Assembly (NCBI GenBank): GCA_959599095.1
Contig: CAUGGC010000020.1
Span: 1-37,916 of the forward strand
DNA: 37,916 bases
From: an uncultured Collinsella sp.
Lineage (GTDB): Bacteria; Actinomycetota; Coriobacteriia; Coriobacteriales; Coriobacteriaceae
Direction of reading: 5' to 3'
Shown here: in pieces, positions 1-8,664 of the stretch
How positions within the stretch are numbered: the stretch's first letter is position 1
How the letters are laid out: every line of letters begins with the position of its first letter
The notes under the pieces: model-generated
Seen by the model: the letters and a program-made list of their open reading frames with translations, nothing else
Told to the model about the DNA's origin: nothing
The model's database searches: none
Made by a program: the position numbers and the translations under genes

Positions 1-346
1 TTCAATCTCGAAAACAGCATTGCCCAGTTGACAAAACTATAGGAACACCCCCCCGAACGCTTTTTGTGGTTACATCCACAGTACACGCTCCAAGGGTGTC
101 AAAGGCTGTCACAAGTACGCCGCAACCCGGCAGGCAGGCGCGGCGCACATGACAATAATCATACCTGTTGGTAAAAAAGTTACCACGCCCAGAGTTTCAA
201 ATGTTGAGCAACAAAATTTAATCCGGTTAACGGTCATTTTCGCAGCTTAGAAACTTTAACGAGGTCGCCCCAGAACACACTTGCCAGACAACCGCGCTTA
301 CGAATGCAGGCACGCACACGCCCAACGCCACCCTCCGCTACACTCA

Positions 347-374
347 ACATAGAGTTCTACATATGATTCTATGT
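347..374. promoter_or_regulatory. Inverted repeat overlapping the RBS region of the small ORF
   Basis: Arms ACATAGA (347-353) and TCTATGT (368-374) are perfect reverse complements separated by 14 nt, ending just before the AAGGAG ribosome site at 375-380. Palindromes in this place are typical of self-repressing toxin-antitoxin promoters. That role is an inference from position and from the antitoxin-like N-terminus of the gene that follows. Nothing else is recognisable in bases 1-346, which are AT-richer than the genes and carry no convincing ORF. Confidence 0.4.
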
Positions 375-386
375 AAGGAGTTTCAT

Positions 387-560
387 ATGCCTGTCGTAAA
401 GCCTATTTCTGATCAGACGCGCGCACTAACCACCATTCAGGAACACGAAGATCAAATTCAACGTGCCATCACGCGTGGCTACGACGACCTCACCAACGGC
501 CGCGTGCGCCCTTGGAAACAGGCAAAGGCAGAGGCAGATCGGATGCGAGCCATCAGGTAA
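387..560 (+). CDS. Small Phd/YefM-like antitoxin remnant (57 aa)
   Basis: A 57-residue ORF starts at the ATG at 387, behind AAGGAG with good spacing; an in-frame ATG at 363 lacks such a site. The N-terminus reads MPVVKPISD, as in many Phd/YefM antitoxins (usually about 80-90 aa). The C-terminal half (ITRGYDDLTNGRVRPWKQAK) resembles the toxin-binding tail of such antitoxins. The usual middle part, which builds the DNA-binding fold, seems to be missing, so this may be an internally deleted remnant. No toxin ORF follows; serC begins 136 bp downstream on its own ribosome site. Family assignment is by memory of motif patterns and is tentative. It could instead be an unrelated small protein. Confidence 0.45.
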   Translation: MPVVKPISDQTRALTTIQEHEDQIQRAITRGYDDLTNGRVRPWKQAKAEADRMRAIR

Positions 561-696
561 GGTCACCCCTCCCCCATGTAACCATCCTGTAAATCATAGC
601 GACGCAGTCGAGTTTTACCGTGATGCAGTCGCGCCTGGCGCTCCACTGTGCTAAAGTATCCCGAACGTTCAAACGACTACGAGGGGGAACCAGAAG

Positions 697-1821
697 ATGG
701 CACGTGTGCACAACTTCTCAGCTGGCCCGGCCGCGCTGCCTACAAGCGTGCTCGCCGAGATCGCCGACGAGATGATGGACTATCGCGGTTGCGGCATGTC
801 CGTGCTCGAGATGAGCCATCGATCTAGCATGTACCAGCAGATCATCGACGACGCCGAGGCAACCCTGCGCCGCCTGCTGAGCATCCCCGACAACTACCGT
901 GTCCTGTTTTTGCAGGGCGGTGCCACGCTGCAGTTTGCGGGCATCCCCATGAACCTCATGCGCCGCGGCCGCGCCGGCTACGTCGTGACCGGCAACTTTG
1001 CCAACAAGGCGTACAAGGAGGCCGCAAAATACGGCGAGGCTGTGCTGCTCGCGAGCTCCGAGGACACCAATTTCGACCGCATACCCACCATGGCCGACAT
1101 CAACGCGCGCATTGCCGCCGAGGCCGCGGGCGACGGGCTCGACTACGTCTACATCTGCCAGAACAACACCATCTTTGGCACCATGTACCACGAGCTTCCC
1201 GCTTGCGGCGATGTGCCGCTGGTCGCCGATGTCTCGAGCTGCTTTCTGTCGCAGCCGCTCGACGTTGAGCGCTACGGGCTCATTTACGCCGGCGCACAGA
1301 AAAACGCCGGCGCCGCGGGCGTGACCGTAGTCATTGTGCGCGACGACCTCATCGCAGATGGCCCCGCCTTTGCGCAAACACCGCAGTACATGGACCTCAA
1401 GACCCAAGCCGCCAAGGGCTCCATGCTCAACACGCCCAACACCTTTGGCATCTACGTGTGCGGCAAGGTGTTCCGTTGGGTTGAGCAGACCGGCGGGCTC
1501 GCAGCCATGGCCGAGCGCAACTGGGCCAAGGCCAATCTGCTCTATGACCTGCTCGAGCACAGCGAGCTGTTTCACGGCACCACGCAGGCCGACAGCCGCT
1601 CCATCGCCAACGTCACGTTCCGTACTGGCGACGCCGAACTCAACGCGGCCTTTGTCGCAGGCGCGGCCGAGCACCAGATTCAAAACGTCAAGGGCCATCG
1701 CCTGGTGGGCGGCATGCGCGCCAGCGTCTACAACGCCGTGACCATGGAAGATGTTCAGGCACTGGCCTCGTACATGAAGGACTTCGAAGCGCAGCATAGT
1801 TTGAGTCCGCGATCTAACTAG
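697..1821 (+). CDS. serC: Phosphoserine aminotransferase
   Basis: Class V PLP-dependent aminotransferase that converts 3-phosphohydroxypyruvate and glutamate to phosphoserine and 2-oxoglutarate in cytosolic serine synthesis; the family also serves pyridoxal phosphate synthesis. Family signatures are the N-terminal HNFSAGPAALP, the phosphate-binding FLQGGATLQF near residues 70-80, and GAQKNAGAAGVT near residue 200 carrying the PLP-binding lysine. At 374 aa the length fits the family (about 360). The start is set by GAGGGGGAACC a few bases before ATG 697. serA follows after 69 bp, and a small GC hairpin (GCCCGC/GCGGGC, 1821-1837) sits right at the serC stop, so the two are probably co-transcribed with possible partial attenuation. 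No serB is visible nearby. Confidence 0.96.
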   Translation: MARVHNFSAGPAALPTSVLAEIADEMMDYRGCGMSVLEMSHRSSMYQQIIDDAEATLRRLLSIPDNYRVLFLQGGATLQFAGIPMNLMRRGRAGYVVTGNFANKAYKEAAKYGEAVLLASSEDTNFDRIPTMADINARIAAEAAGDGLDYVYICQNNTIFGTMYHELPACGDVPLVADVSSCFLSQPLDVERYGLIYAGAQKNAGAAGVTVVIVRDDLIADGPAFAQTPQYMDLKTQAAKGSMLNTPNTFGIYVCGKVFRWVEQTGGLAAMAERNWAKANLLYDLLEHSELFHGTTQADSRSIANVTFRTGDAELNAAFVAGAAEHQIQNVKGHRLVGGMRASVYNAVTMEDVQALASYMKDFEAQHSLSPRSN

Positions 1822-1890
1822 CCCGCAACCCGCGGGCCGACCAGCCACTTCAAACCACTTGTTTTAAACAAACCTGCTAAGGAGTTTTCC

Positions 1891-3054
1891 ATGCGCAAGA
1901 TCAAAACCATCGACGACATCACCAAGGACGGTAAGGTCGAGTTTGGCGAGGGCTACGAGTTTGTGGGCACCGCCGAGGAGGCCGACGCTATCCTGATGCG
2001 CTCCACCGACCTGCACGGCTACGAGCTGCCCGAGGGCATCCGTGCCATCGCCCGCTGCGGCGCCGGCGTCAACAATATCCCCATCGAGGAGTACGCCAAG
2101 AAGGGCGTCGTCGTCTTTAACTCCCCCGGTGCCAACAGCAATGCCGTCAAGGAGCTCGTCCTGGGCATGCTGGTGCTCTCGAGCCGCGGCGTGGTGCAGT
2201 CGATGAACTGGGTGCGCGACAACGCCGACGATCCCGAAATTCAGGTCGATGCCGAGAAGGCCAAGAAGGCCTTTGTGGGCCGCGAGCTCAAGGGCAAGCG
2301 CATCGGCGTCATCGGTCTGGGCAACGTGGGTTCCAAGGTCGCCAACGCCTGCGTCGACCTGGGCATGGACGTCTACGGCTACGATCCGTTCATTTCCGTC
2401 GAGCACGCGTGGGTGCTGAGCCGCGAGGTGCAGCGCGTGGGCACGCTCGAGGACCTCTGCCGCGGCTGCGACTACCTCACCGTGCACGTGCCCAGCAAGG
2501 CCGACACCATCGGCATGATCAGCACCGAGCAGATCAACCTGCTGGCCCCGGGCGCCGTGCTGATCAACTACGCACGCGAGACCATCATTGACGAGGACGC
2601 CATTGACGCCGCCCTGCGCGAGGGAAAGCTCAGCTGGTTTAGCTGCGACTTTGCCACGCCCAAGACCGTCAAGATGCCCAATACGTTTATCACCACGCAC
2701 TCGGGCGCCGGCACCGGCGAGGCCGAGGCCAACTGCGCCGACATGGCCATCAGCGAGCTCAAGGATTACCTGGAGAACGGCAACATCGCACACAGCGTCA
2801 ACTACCCCGCCTGCAGCATGGGCAAGGCGCGCGCCGCAAGCCGCATCGCCTGCTTGCACGCCAACGTGCCCAACATGATCGGCCAGATCACGGCAATCCT
2901 GGCCAAGGACAATGCCAACGTGCAGCGTATGACCAACGAGTCCGCCGGCGAGAACGCCTACACCATGTTCGACACCGACGAGCACCTGGACAGCAGCACC
3001 ATCGAGGCGCTCAAGCAGATTCCGTCGATGTATCGCGTGCGCGTGATTAAATAG
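1891..3054 (+). CDS. serA: D-3-phosphoglycerate dehydrogenase, short form with ACT domain
   Basis: Oxidises 3-phosphoglycerate to 3-phosphohydroxypyruvate with NAD, the step feeding SerC. The 387-aa protein has the substrate-binding half first (RCGAGVNNIP near residue 55), the Rossmann nucleotide motif GVIGLGNVGSKVA near 138-150, the catalytic arginine stretch INYARE near 230, and TTHSGAG near 270 in the position of the catalytic histidine. From about residue 310 an ACT-like regulatory domain (ANVPNMIGQITAILA) suggests serine or another amino acid as an allosteric effector. It lacks the extra intervening domain of long-form SerA. The ribosome site AAGGAG lies 7 bases before ATG 1891. A strong terminator follows, closing a two-gene serC-serA unit. 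Confidence 0.95.
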   Translation: MRKIKTIDDITKDGKVEFGEGYEFVGTAEEADAILMRSTDLHGYELPEGIRAIARCGAGVNNIPIEEYAKKGVVVFNSPGANSNAVKELVLGMLVLSSRGVVQSMNWVRDNADDPEIQVDAEKAKKAFVGRELKGKRIGVIGLGNVGSKVANACVDLGMDVYGYDPFISVEHAWVLSREVQRVGTLEDLCRGCDYLTVHVPSKADTIGMISTEQINLLAPGAVLINYARETIIDEDAIDAALREGKLSWFSCDFATPKTVKMPNTFITTHSGAGTGEAEANCADMAISELKDYLENGNIAHSVNYPACSMGKARAASRIACLHANVPNMIGQITAILAKDNANVQRMTNESAGENAYTMFDTDEHLDSSTIEALKQIPSMYRVRVIK

Positions 3055-3094
3055 CGCCGGTGCCAAGCCTGCCAGACAGACCACGAAGCCCATT

Positions 3095-3130
3095 CGCCCC
3101 CCGTTTTCACGAAACGGGGGGCGATTTTGT
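3095..3130 (+). terminator. Intrinsic terminator of serC-serA
   Basis: A 12-bp perfect stem (CGCCCCCCGTTT, 3095-3106, with its complement 3112-3123), a 5-nt loop and a following ATTTTGTT tract, 40 bp past the serA stop. This is a textbook Rho-independent terminator. Confidence 0.93.
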
Positions 3131-3401
3131 TGCTCCGGACGACTTTAAAATGATACCCAGAACAAGTTTTTTCAGATAATCGATAGTGAGGCTCAAGTCG
3201 CTAAGCACACCCGCTTTGATAAACAGCTTTATCAGGGACTTTAGTAGGTAAAAATCGATCTCTATGTGCCGAATGTAAGTTGACTGTCCATTTTCCGAAA
3301 CAACTTATTCTAGATAGCATTTTTAAGGCCCCTCCAAGGCGAAATATAAGTCTTTTTGTGACCAAAACTCTAGTCCGCGCGACCGTTTTCCACCCGCGCG
3401 G
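3131..3401. other. AT-richer intergenic stretch without a gene
   Basis: Lies between the serA terminator and the stop of the convergent gene at 3402. It holds one small perfect palindrome, TGATAAAcagcTTTATCA (3217-3234), and otherwise no ORF, RBS or repeat that I can support. The drop in GC compared with serC-serA fits the edge of an accessory gene. Confidence 0.5.
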
Positions 3402-4451
3402 CTACATTCCTGCCCAATCGATAAAAATCTCCTCACGAAGCCGCCGTTCGAGCTCCTGCTGTCGCGGCGTCTTGTCTTTCAGCGGCACATCGAGATAGGA
3501 CATGATGAGCTCCATCACCACGCGGAAGGCATCGGAGTCGGCCAGCTGACCATAGGTCATCAGAATGACGGGATATCCCATCGCTTGCAGCGCCGTCGTT
3601 CGATCGGAGTCCGAAATCTTGGATTCAATGGATCCGTGAATGGCTTTACCCTGGCATTCAACCAGACACTCTCGACTGCCGTCCCTATTTGCCAGCAGGA
3701 TATCGGCATAGCGCCTATCAAGCCCCGAAATCAGGCGGGCGCTGCGCGTCAAGCGAATCTCGACGTTATTGGTAAGGCGCAGCCCTTCGCCGCCGCGCAA
3801 CCTCGTAAGGCCAAACAGCATCGAAGCCTGGACCTCGAGCGGCGATGCCGCCACCCCCGTAATGCATTTCGCGGCACGCGTGAACGATTTAGCGCCGCGG
3901 AGCCCCGGGATCTTATCGACGAACTCTATAAGCTCAGAGAGCTCGATCAAGGGAGGTCGTTTCCACAAGTCCGTTGGATTCCCCGAGACATCCTTTACGT
4001 TTTCCCAGCCCGACCGTGCGTCACTCCATCGGCTCCCATATGCCTGCTCAAGTGCCGACTTTACCTGAGGCGCAATCTTGCACACGGCAAAGGTGCCGCA
4101 CATCTCATACATGCACATGATTAAACGCTCGTTTGAGACCGAGGAAGCCAGGGTCAGCAGGGTAAAGAGCGGGGACGCAACATCGAGGCCAAACTCCGTC
4201 TGCCGCATGGAATCAAACGGCCTCTCCCCGTTCCAAACATGCCTGACAATGCGATCGCCCTTGCGCCCGCAGACGCCCTGCGCCAACACGTGTAACGGGG
4301 TGCCCAGGAAATGCTTGACGAGCGGATGCTCACATAGGTGCTCCCTGCGCGGATCGTCCGCAGAATTTGGCAGGTCCGGCATTATTGCCAAGACCTGTGG
4401 AGGTATCCGGTGATACCGAAAGGCAGATATGTCGCACAGTATGTCGTCCAT
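3402..4451 (-). CDS. Orphan protein with Vsr/DUF559-like nuclease-fold C-terminus
   Basis: A 349-aa protein starting at MDDILCDISAF (ATG at 4451). An in-frame extension to 4823 would run over the divergent peptidase gene and is low-complexity, so it is rejected; no strong RBS precedes the chosen start. The C-terminal third has the layout of a PD-(D/E)XK/Vsr-like fold: RYADILL, then CLVECQGK, then TTALQAMGYPVILMTYGQL. The central ASPLEVQASMLFGL followed by GGEGL, and the CMYEMCGTFAV stretch, recur in the protein at 12669-13859, so the two are distant paralogs. I infer a lineage-specific family, possibly AbiEi-like or DUF559-like. Activity is unknown; the E-x-K-type motif here is intact-looking (ECQGK). 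Codon use is less GC-biased than that of neighbouring housekeeping genes. Confidence 0.65.
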   Translation of the reverse strand: MDDILCDISAFRYHRIPPQVLAIMPDLPNSADDPRREHLCEHPLVKHFLGTPLHVLAQGVCGRKGDRIVRHVWNGERPFDSMRQTEFGLDVASPLFTLLTLASSVSNERLIMCMYEMCGTFAVCKIAPQVKSALEQAYGSRWSDARSGWENVKDVSGNPTDLWKRPPLIELSELIEFVDKIPGLRGAKSFTRAAKCITGVAASPLEVQASMLFGLTRLRGGEGLRLTNNVEIRLTRSARLISGLDRRYADILLANRDGSRECLVECQGKAIHGSIESKISDSDRTTALQAMGYPVILMTYGQLADSDAFRVVMELIMSYLDVPLKDKTPRQQELERRLREEIFIDWAGM

Positions 4452-4605
4452 GAAGGGTACGTACCCACTGCTTCGTTTGTGAACCCGCTCAGACGGCGAG
4501 CGCGATGGCTCGGCCTGCGAACGGCAAATATCGCCACGCGCATGTCGCAGATCTCTCAGGAGACTTACAATCGGTTTGGAAAGCAGACTGATTGTGAGGT
4601 TGCAT

Positions 4606-5826
4606 ATGGTTGATGAGGACTTTGCCTGGCGGCTTACGCAGGAGCTCGTGCGGATCGACAGCTCAGACCCGGGCGCGTATGAGGACGAGATCGAGCACTT
4701 CATTAAGAGGCTCATTGAGCAGCAGCTGGCGCAGCTTGATAGTCCTGCGCTCGATGCCGTGCAGATTGAGGAGCTCGAAGTACTCCCCGGGCGCCGCAAC
4801 CTTATGATTACCGTGCCGGCCATAAGCGACGAGGCCCGACTCGTCTACATCTGTCACATGGATACCGTCACCCTGGGCGATGGCTGGGAGGCAGACACGC
4901 CGCCGCTCGGAGCGATCGTGCGCGACGATAAACTCTATGGTCGCGGCTCCTGCGATATGAAGAGTGGCCTGGCCTGCGCCATTGCCGCACTGGTCCATAC
5001 GCTCGAGCGCGTGGCGGCGGATGGCGCGCTGCCCCGCCGCGGCTTTTCACTCATCTGCTCAGTCGACGAGGAAGACTTTATGCGCGGCTCAGAGGCCGCG
5101 ATCGATGCCGGCTGGGTCGGCTCGCGCGAATGGGTGCTGGACACCGAGCCCACCGACGGACAGATTCAGGTGGCGCACAAGGGTCGCACGTGGTTCGAGA
5201 TCGAGATGACCGGCGTCACGGCGCATGCGAGCCAGCCTTGGAAGGGCGCAGACGCCGTCGCCGCCATGGCCGAGGCCGTCTGCGCGCTGCGCCGTGCGTT
5301 CGCGGCACTGCCCGTGCATGATGAGCTGGGGCCTTCGACCATCACGTTTGGCCAAATCGAGGGCGGATATCGCCCCTACGTCGTACCCGACCGCGCCAAA
5401 GTCTGGGTCGACATGCGCCTGACCCCGCCGACCGATACGGCCGCCGCAATCAATATGGTCGAGCATGCCATCGCCGTCGCCGAAGCCGCCGTTCCCGGTT
5501 GCCATGGCAGCTACACCGTGACGGGCGACCGCCCCGCCATCGAGCGCGACCCGAACTCTCCCCTTCTAGCAGCGCTCAAGCGTGCCGCCGATGACGTGAC
5601 GGACGCGGACACGACCGTCGGCTTCTTTACCGGCTACACCGACACCGCCGTCATTGCCGGCAAGACAGGTAACCGCAATTGCATGAGCTACGGTCCCGGG
5701 TCGCTCGCGCTCGCGCACAAGCCCAACGAAAATGTGCCCCACGCCGACATCGTTCGTTGTCAGCAGGTGCTAATCGCGCTCGCCGATAACGTGCTCTGGG
5801 ACGCGAGCGGCCAAGTTGGGGCATAA
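4606..5826 (+). CDS. M20-family metallopeptidase (ArgE/DapE-like)
   Basis: A 406-aa zinc-dependent amidohydrolase of the M20 family, cytosolic, that would cleave an N-acyl or peptide bond of a small substrate; which one cannot be told from sequence. Metal and catalytic motifs are visible: ICHMDTV near residues 82-88 (H-x-D), YGRGSCDMKSGLA near 110-122, SVDEED near 152-157 (the Glu pair), a lid domain with HASQPW near 210, and the late ALAHKPNENV near 370. The start ATG 4606 follows GTGAGG; an upstream TTG at 4576 is possible but has no RBS. It is divergent from the orphan nuclease-fold gene with 154 bp between them, and 40 bp from the next gene on the same strand. Confidence 0.9.
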   Translation: MVDEDFAWRLTQELVRIDSSDPGAYEDEIEHFIKRLIEQQLAQLDSPALDAVQIEELEVLPGRRNLMITVPAISDEARLVYICHMDTVTLGDGWEADTPPLGAIVRDDKLYGRGSCDMKSGLACAIAALVHTLERVAADGALPRRGFSLICSVDEEDFMRGSEAAIDAGWVGSREWVLDTEPTDGQIQVAHKGRTWFEIEMTGVTAHASQPWKGADAVAAMAEAVCALRRAFAALPVHDELGPSTITFGQIEGGYRPYVVPDRAKVWVDMRLTPPTDTAAAINMVEHAIAVAEAAVPGCHGSYTVTGDRPAIERDPNSPLLAALKRAADDVTDADTTVGFFTGYTDTAVIAGKTGNRNCMSYGPGSLALAHKPNENVPHADIVRCQQVLIALADNVLWDASGQVGA

Positions 5827-5866
5827 TAAGCCGCGAACAAACCGACTCGTGCGTTAGGACCGCCCC

Positions 5867-6556
5867 ATGAAAGCACTTCCGTTTCCCTGCATCCGCCCGG
5901 CTCAGGACCGCGTGCTCGAGGCACTGCCTGCAATGGGCAGCATCCTGAGCGGCAACGATGCTCTGCGCGGAGCCATTGCCGATGGTCTGATGCTCAAGGA
6001 TCCAGGCGCGGCGTATTACGTGTACGAATGCTCGGGTGAGCCGGGACGCGTGACGGGTGTCGTGGCGATTTGCCCGGTTAACGTGCTGACGGGCGGCGAC
6101 GAGGCTGCCGCCGAGAGCATCGACGCACTCGCCACCGCGCGCGCGATCGCCGAGCTCAAGGTGCAGCCGCGCCCCGTGTCGCTCGCCTACGAGGCGTCGC
6201 CCGTCATGGATATCATTTTGAGCGCTGCCAAAGAGGGCGCATCGCTCTACGCCGTCACCGATCCCGCGGGCGTCACACATCGCGTGTGGGAGGTCAAGCG
6301 CGAGGACGCCGTTGCCGCCATCCGTGCCATGCTCGATCAGGCGCCCGACCCGGTGTTCGCCGGTGACTCCGCCTATGTCGCCGCACTGGCTGGGGCATCG
6401 CAGATTCTGGCCGACGAGGCCCGCGCTGCCGGCGCCTACTCTGGCAAAGAGCCGTTCAACTTTGCTGTAGCCGTGCTGTTCCCCGCCGCGCAGGTCAGCG
6501 GCAGCGCGCCGCAGGTTCCGACGGGTCTGCTCACTCACCAGGTCTCACGGTTCTAG
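5867..6556 (+). CDS. Short DUF1015-like protein
   Basis: A 229-aa soluble protein. The opening (LPFPCIRPAQDRVLEALPA) and the internal YYVYECSGEPGRVTGVVAICPV stretch resemble the N-terminal half of DUF1015 proteins, which are normally about 400 aa. Here the C-terminal half appears absent, yet the ORF ends cleanly before a good terminator, so this may be a short lineage-specific form and not a broken gene. No catalytic function is established for the family. It follows the M20 peptidase by 40 bp on the same strand and shares its terminator, so the two are likely co-transcribed. The RBS is weak (GGACCGCCCC before ATG 5867). Assignment is from pattern memory. Confidence 0.6.
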   Translation: MKALPFPCIRPAQDRVLEALPAMGSILSGNDALRGAIADGLMLKDPGAAYYVYECSGEPGRVTGVVAICPVNVLTGGDEAAAESIDALATARAIAELKVQPRPVSLAYEASPVMDIILSAAKEGASLYAVTDPAGVTHRVWEVKREDAVAAIRAMLDQAPDPVFAGDSAYVAALAGASQILADEARAAGAYSGKEPFNFAVAVLFPAAQVSGSAPQVPTGLLTHQVSRF

Positions 6557-6601
6557 CGAACTCAAACGCTAAGCTGGAAAACCCAGCATCCAAACAAACA
6601 A

Positions 6602-6642
6602 GGGGCGGAGATGCAGCAAACGCATGCACCTCCGCCCTTTTC
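6602..6642 (+). terminator. Intrinsic terminator between convergent genes
   Basis: GGGCGGAG (6603-6610) pairs with CTCCGCCC (6630-6637), extended by TGCA/TGCA after one mismatch, then TTTTC. It sits between the DUF1015-like gene and the convergent phosphatase gene. Confidence 0.85.
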
Positions 6643-6685
6643 GCATCAAACAATTACGCCGGTAAACCGGGCCGCAACGTCAGCG

Positions 6686-7321
6686 TTATCCACGCTGCGG
6701 ACCTGCCGCCGCCACGAGCGGCTCTAGCCCCAGCTCGCGCGCGTAGTCTTCCTGCGTAAAGACTTCGACCAGTTCAAACGTATCGGCCGCATCGTCAAAC
6801 GCAAAATGCAGCACTGAGCAGTTGCCCGGCACGCGTTCGCGCTCGTCGGCCGCCGCGCCCCGCACGTGGTCCAAAAACTCCTTGATAGCTGAGCCATGAC
6901 TTACCGCGAGCACGCACGTATGGTCCGGACGCTGCATAAGATCGGTCAGCGTCGCCACCATGCGCGTGCGCACCTGGATCTGGCCCTCGCCGCCAAATTG
7001 ACGATAGAAATCGCGCCACGGGCGCTCGGGCATGAGCATCACGCGCTCGGCCTCAAAGTCGCCAAAGAACCACTCACGCAGGCCGTCCAGGCGCTCGTAC
7101 GCCAAGCCCGGCCACAAGTTGGCGATAGTCTGCTCGGTGCGATGAAGCGTGGAGGTGTAGGCATGATCGGGCTCAATGCCGCGCGCACGTAAAAACATGC
7201 CGGCGCGCGCCGCCTGGTCACAACCCAACTGCGTAAGCGGCGAATCACTCCACCCCTGAATGATACGCTTAAGGTTGAATATCGTCTGTCCATGACGGAC
7301 CAGATACAGATCTTTATTCAT
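6686..7321 (-). CDS. Histidine phosphatase family protein (copy 1)
   Basis: A 211-aa member of the phosphoglycerate-mutase-like superfamily. The phosphate-accepting motif LVRHGQT lies at residues 6-12, the second histidine region is AVSHGSAIKEFL, and REWFFGDFEAE carries the acidic residue. These enzymes dephosphorylate sugar phosphates or other small substrates through a phosphohistidine; the substrate here is unknown. The start MNKDLYLVRHG at 7321 has AAAGGA upstream; the in-frame extension to 7372 overlaps the preceding gene and is rejected. It lies 17 bp after a paralog (7339-7881) with the same motif order, so the pair is a tandem duplication and likely one transcript. Confidence 0.9.
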   Translation of the reverse strand: MNKDLYLVRHGQTIFNLKRIIQGWSDSPLTQLGCDQAARAGMFLRARGIEPDHAYTSTLHRTEQTIANLWPGLAYERLDGLREWFFGDFEAERVMLMPERPWRDFYRQFGGEGQIQVRTRMVATLTDLMQRPDHTCVLAVSHGSAIKEFLDHVRGAAADERERVPGNCSVLHFAFDDAADTFELVEVFTQEDYARELGLEPLVAAAGPQRG

Positions 7322-7338
7322 AGGGGTCCTTTCGTTCG

Positions 7339-7881
7339 TTACCAACCCAAGAGCGAAAACGCCCCGTCGCAATAGCCAAAATGAAGCACGGCACCGTTGT
7401 CGGGCAGCTCTCCCCCGCCAGTCACATACTCAAGAAACTCCTGGCAGGCTGAGCCATGGGAAACCGCCAGCACGCAGTCGTGCTGCGGCCTGGCCATGAT
7501 GCGGGACAGCGCCGCGACCATGCGCGACTGAAGCTGCACTTCCGACTCGCCGCCAAAGGCCACCGGATAATCGCCCCAGGGCTGCGGCGGCATCTCGCGA
7601 TTTGATGTGCCCTCCAGCGAGCCAAAATGCCACTCACGCAGGTCATCGACCAGCTCAATGGAACGGCCCTCGCCAACGATAAGCTCGGCCGTATGCCGCG
7701 CCCGGCCCAACGGCGAGGAATACACATGATCAAAGGCCACGCCACGCGCCGCAAACGCCGTACGCGCCGTCAGCGCCTGCTCGCGCCCACGCGCCGTAAG
7801 CGGCGAATCGTGCCAGCCCTGCAAAATGCTCTGCACATTGAGCTCAGTCTGCCCATGCCGCACCAAATACAGATCTGCCAC
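7339..7881 (-). CDS. Histidine phosphatase family protein (copy 2)
   Basis: A 180-aa paralog of the next gene downstream: LVRHGQTELN at the N-terminus, GWHDSPLT after it as in copy 1 (GWSDSPLT), REWHFGSLEG for the acidic site and AVSHGSACQEFL for the second histidine. It is shorter at the C-terminus than copy 1. I chose the GTG at 7881 because a strong GAGGGGAGGG precedes it at good distance and the RHG motif follows at once, as in copy 1. The longer frame to 8028 runs through an intergenic hairpin and into the nitroreductase gene. Substrate unknown. The tandem pair may have split roles or specificities. Confidence 0.88.
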   Translation of the reverse strand: MADLYLVRHGQTELNVQSILQGWHDSPLTARGREQALTARTAFAARGVAFDHVYSSPLGRARHTAELIVGEGRSIELVDDLREWHFGSLEGTSNREMPPQPWGDYPVAFGGESEVQLQSRMVAALSRIMARPQHDCVLAVSHGSACQEFLEYVTGGGELPDNGAVLHFGYCDGAFSLLGW

Positions 7882-7896
7882 ACACCCTCCCCTCGT

Positions 7897-7930
7897 ACCA
7901 CCACAAAGGGGACAGGAGCCTTTGTGGTGA
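7897..7930. repeat. GGGGACAGG-loop hairpin, copy 1
   Basis: ACCACAAAGG (7900-7909) and CCTTTGTGGT (7919-7928) form a perfect 10-bp stem around GGACAGGAG. The same stem, longer, recurs at 20450-20490. It lies immediately 5' to the RBS of the minus-strand phosphatase copy 2, and has no U-tract. Confidence 0.8.
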
Positions 7931-7964
7931 TTTTGCCGCCGGATTGCACCGCAACGACGCACAA

Positions 7965-8636
7965 CTACAGCAGCACGTCGGCAAGCGGACGCTTGGGTAC
8001 GTGGTGCACCTGCGCCTCGTCGCGCCAATAATTGATGGAGCCGTCGGGGTTGGAATCGATCGCATCGATCACCTGTGTCTCGGCCGGAACGCCAAACGCC
8101 ATGATCAGCTTGAGCTCATACTTGTCGTTATCGAGCCCCATGGCATCGATCACGTGGGGCGTAAAGGCCTTGAACATGCAGGCTGCCACCTCGGGCGTGG
8201 CGCTGCGGGCGGCGAGCATCATCGTCTGTGCGGCAATGCCCGTGTCGACCTCAGTAATGGGAGCGACAGGCTTGCCCGGAGCGGCGCGCTCGGCCAGAAT
8301 CGCGATGTAGCCGGTCGGGCGCTCACCCTCGGCAGGACCCGGCCAGTCCTTAAGTGCGCCGGCCCATGCGAGCTCGTCAAATACACGCGCGCAATCCTCG
8401 GCACCGCTCACCACGTGAAAACGCAGACACTGAGCATTGGCACCACACGGGGTCAGGTGCGCCAGTTCCGCCAGCTCGAGCAAAAACTCGCGCGGCACGC
8501 GCATAGACTCGTCAAAGCGACGGCACGTACGGGCACGACGGACCAGCGCATCAAACGCTTCCAGACCGAGCTTTTCGCAACCTTGCTTTGCCATCGATTC
8601 GACACTCGACGGTGCCTCGGGAACTGCTTCGTTCAT
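7965..8636 (-). CDS. Nitroreductase family protein
   Basis: A 223-aa FMN-dependent oxidoreductase of the nitroreductase fold. Signatures: RRARTCRRFDES near residue 30 (FMN phosphate-binding arginines), LTPCGANAQCLRFHVV near 60 (the usual tPSa-N-Q-P-w region), and a middle IAAQTMMLAA helix with a C-terminal GVPAE. Physiological substrate unknown; such enzymes reduce nitroaromatics, quinones or flavins. ATG 8636 is preceded by a GGGGGT-rich stretch; an internal ATG near 8592 is an alternative. A near-consensus DtxR-type box lies 28 bp upstream, suggesting control by iron or manganese. The C-terminal HHVPKRPLADVL tail is typical of gut anaerobe members. Confidence 0.88.
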   Translation of the reverse strand: MNEAVPEAPSSVESMAKQGCEKLGLEAFDALVRRARTCRRFDESMRVPREFLLELAELAHLTPCGANAQCLRFHVVSGAEDCARVFDELAWAGALKDWPGPAEGERPTGYIAILAERAAPGKPVAPITEVDTGIAAQTMMLAARSATPEVAACMFKAFTPHVIDAMGLDNDKYELKLIMAFGVPAETQVIDAIDSNPDGSINYWRDEAQVHHVPKRPLADVLL

Positions 8637-8664
8637 AGGGACCCCCAATACAAGCCAATTGTCC

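Noticed and set aside
1864..3093. 409-codon minus-strand frame opposite serA
   Set aside because: High-GC shadow frame. serA has all family motifs, an RBS and a terminator in the plus direction.
4452..4823. N-terminal extension of the minus-strand nuclease-fold gene
   Set aside because: The extension is Ser/Arg low-complexity, overlaps the divergent peptidase gene and has no RBS.
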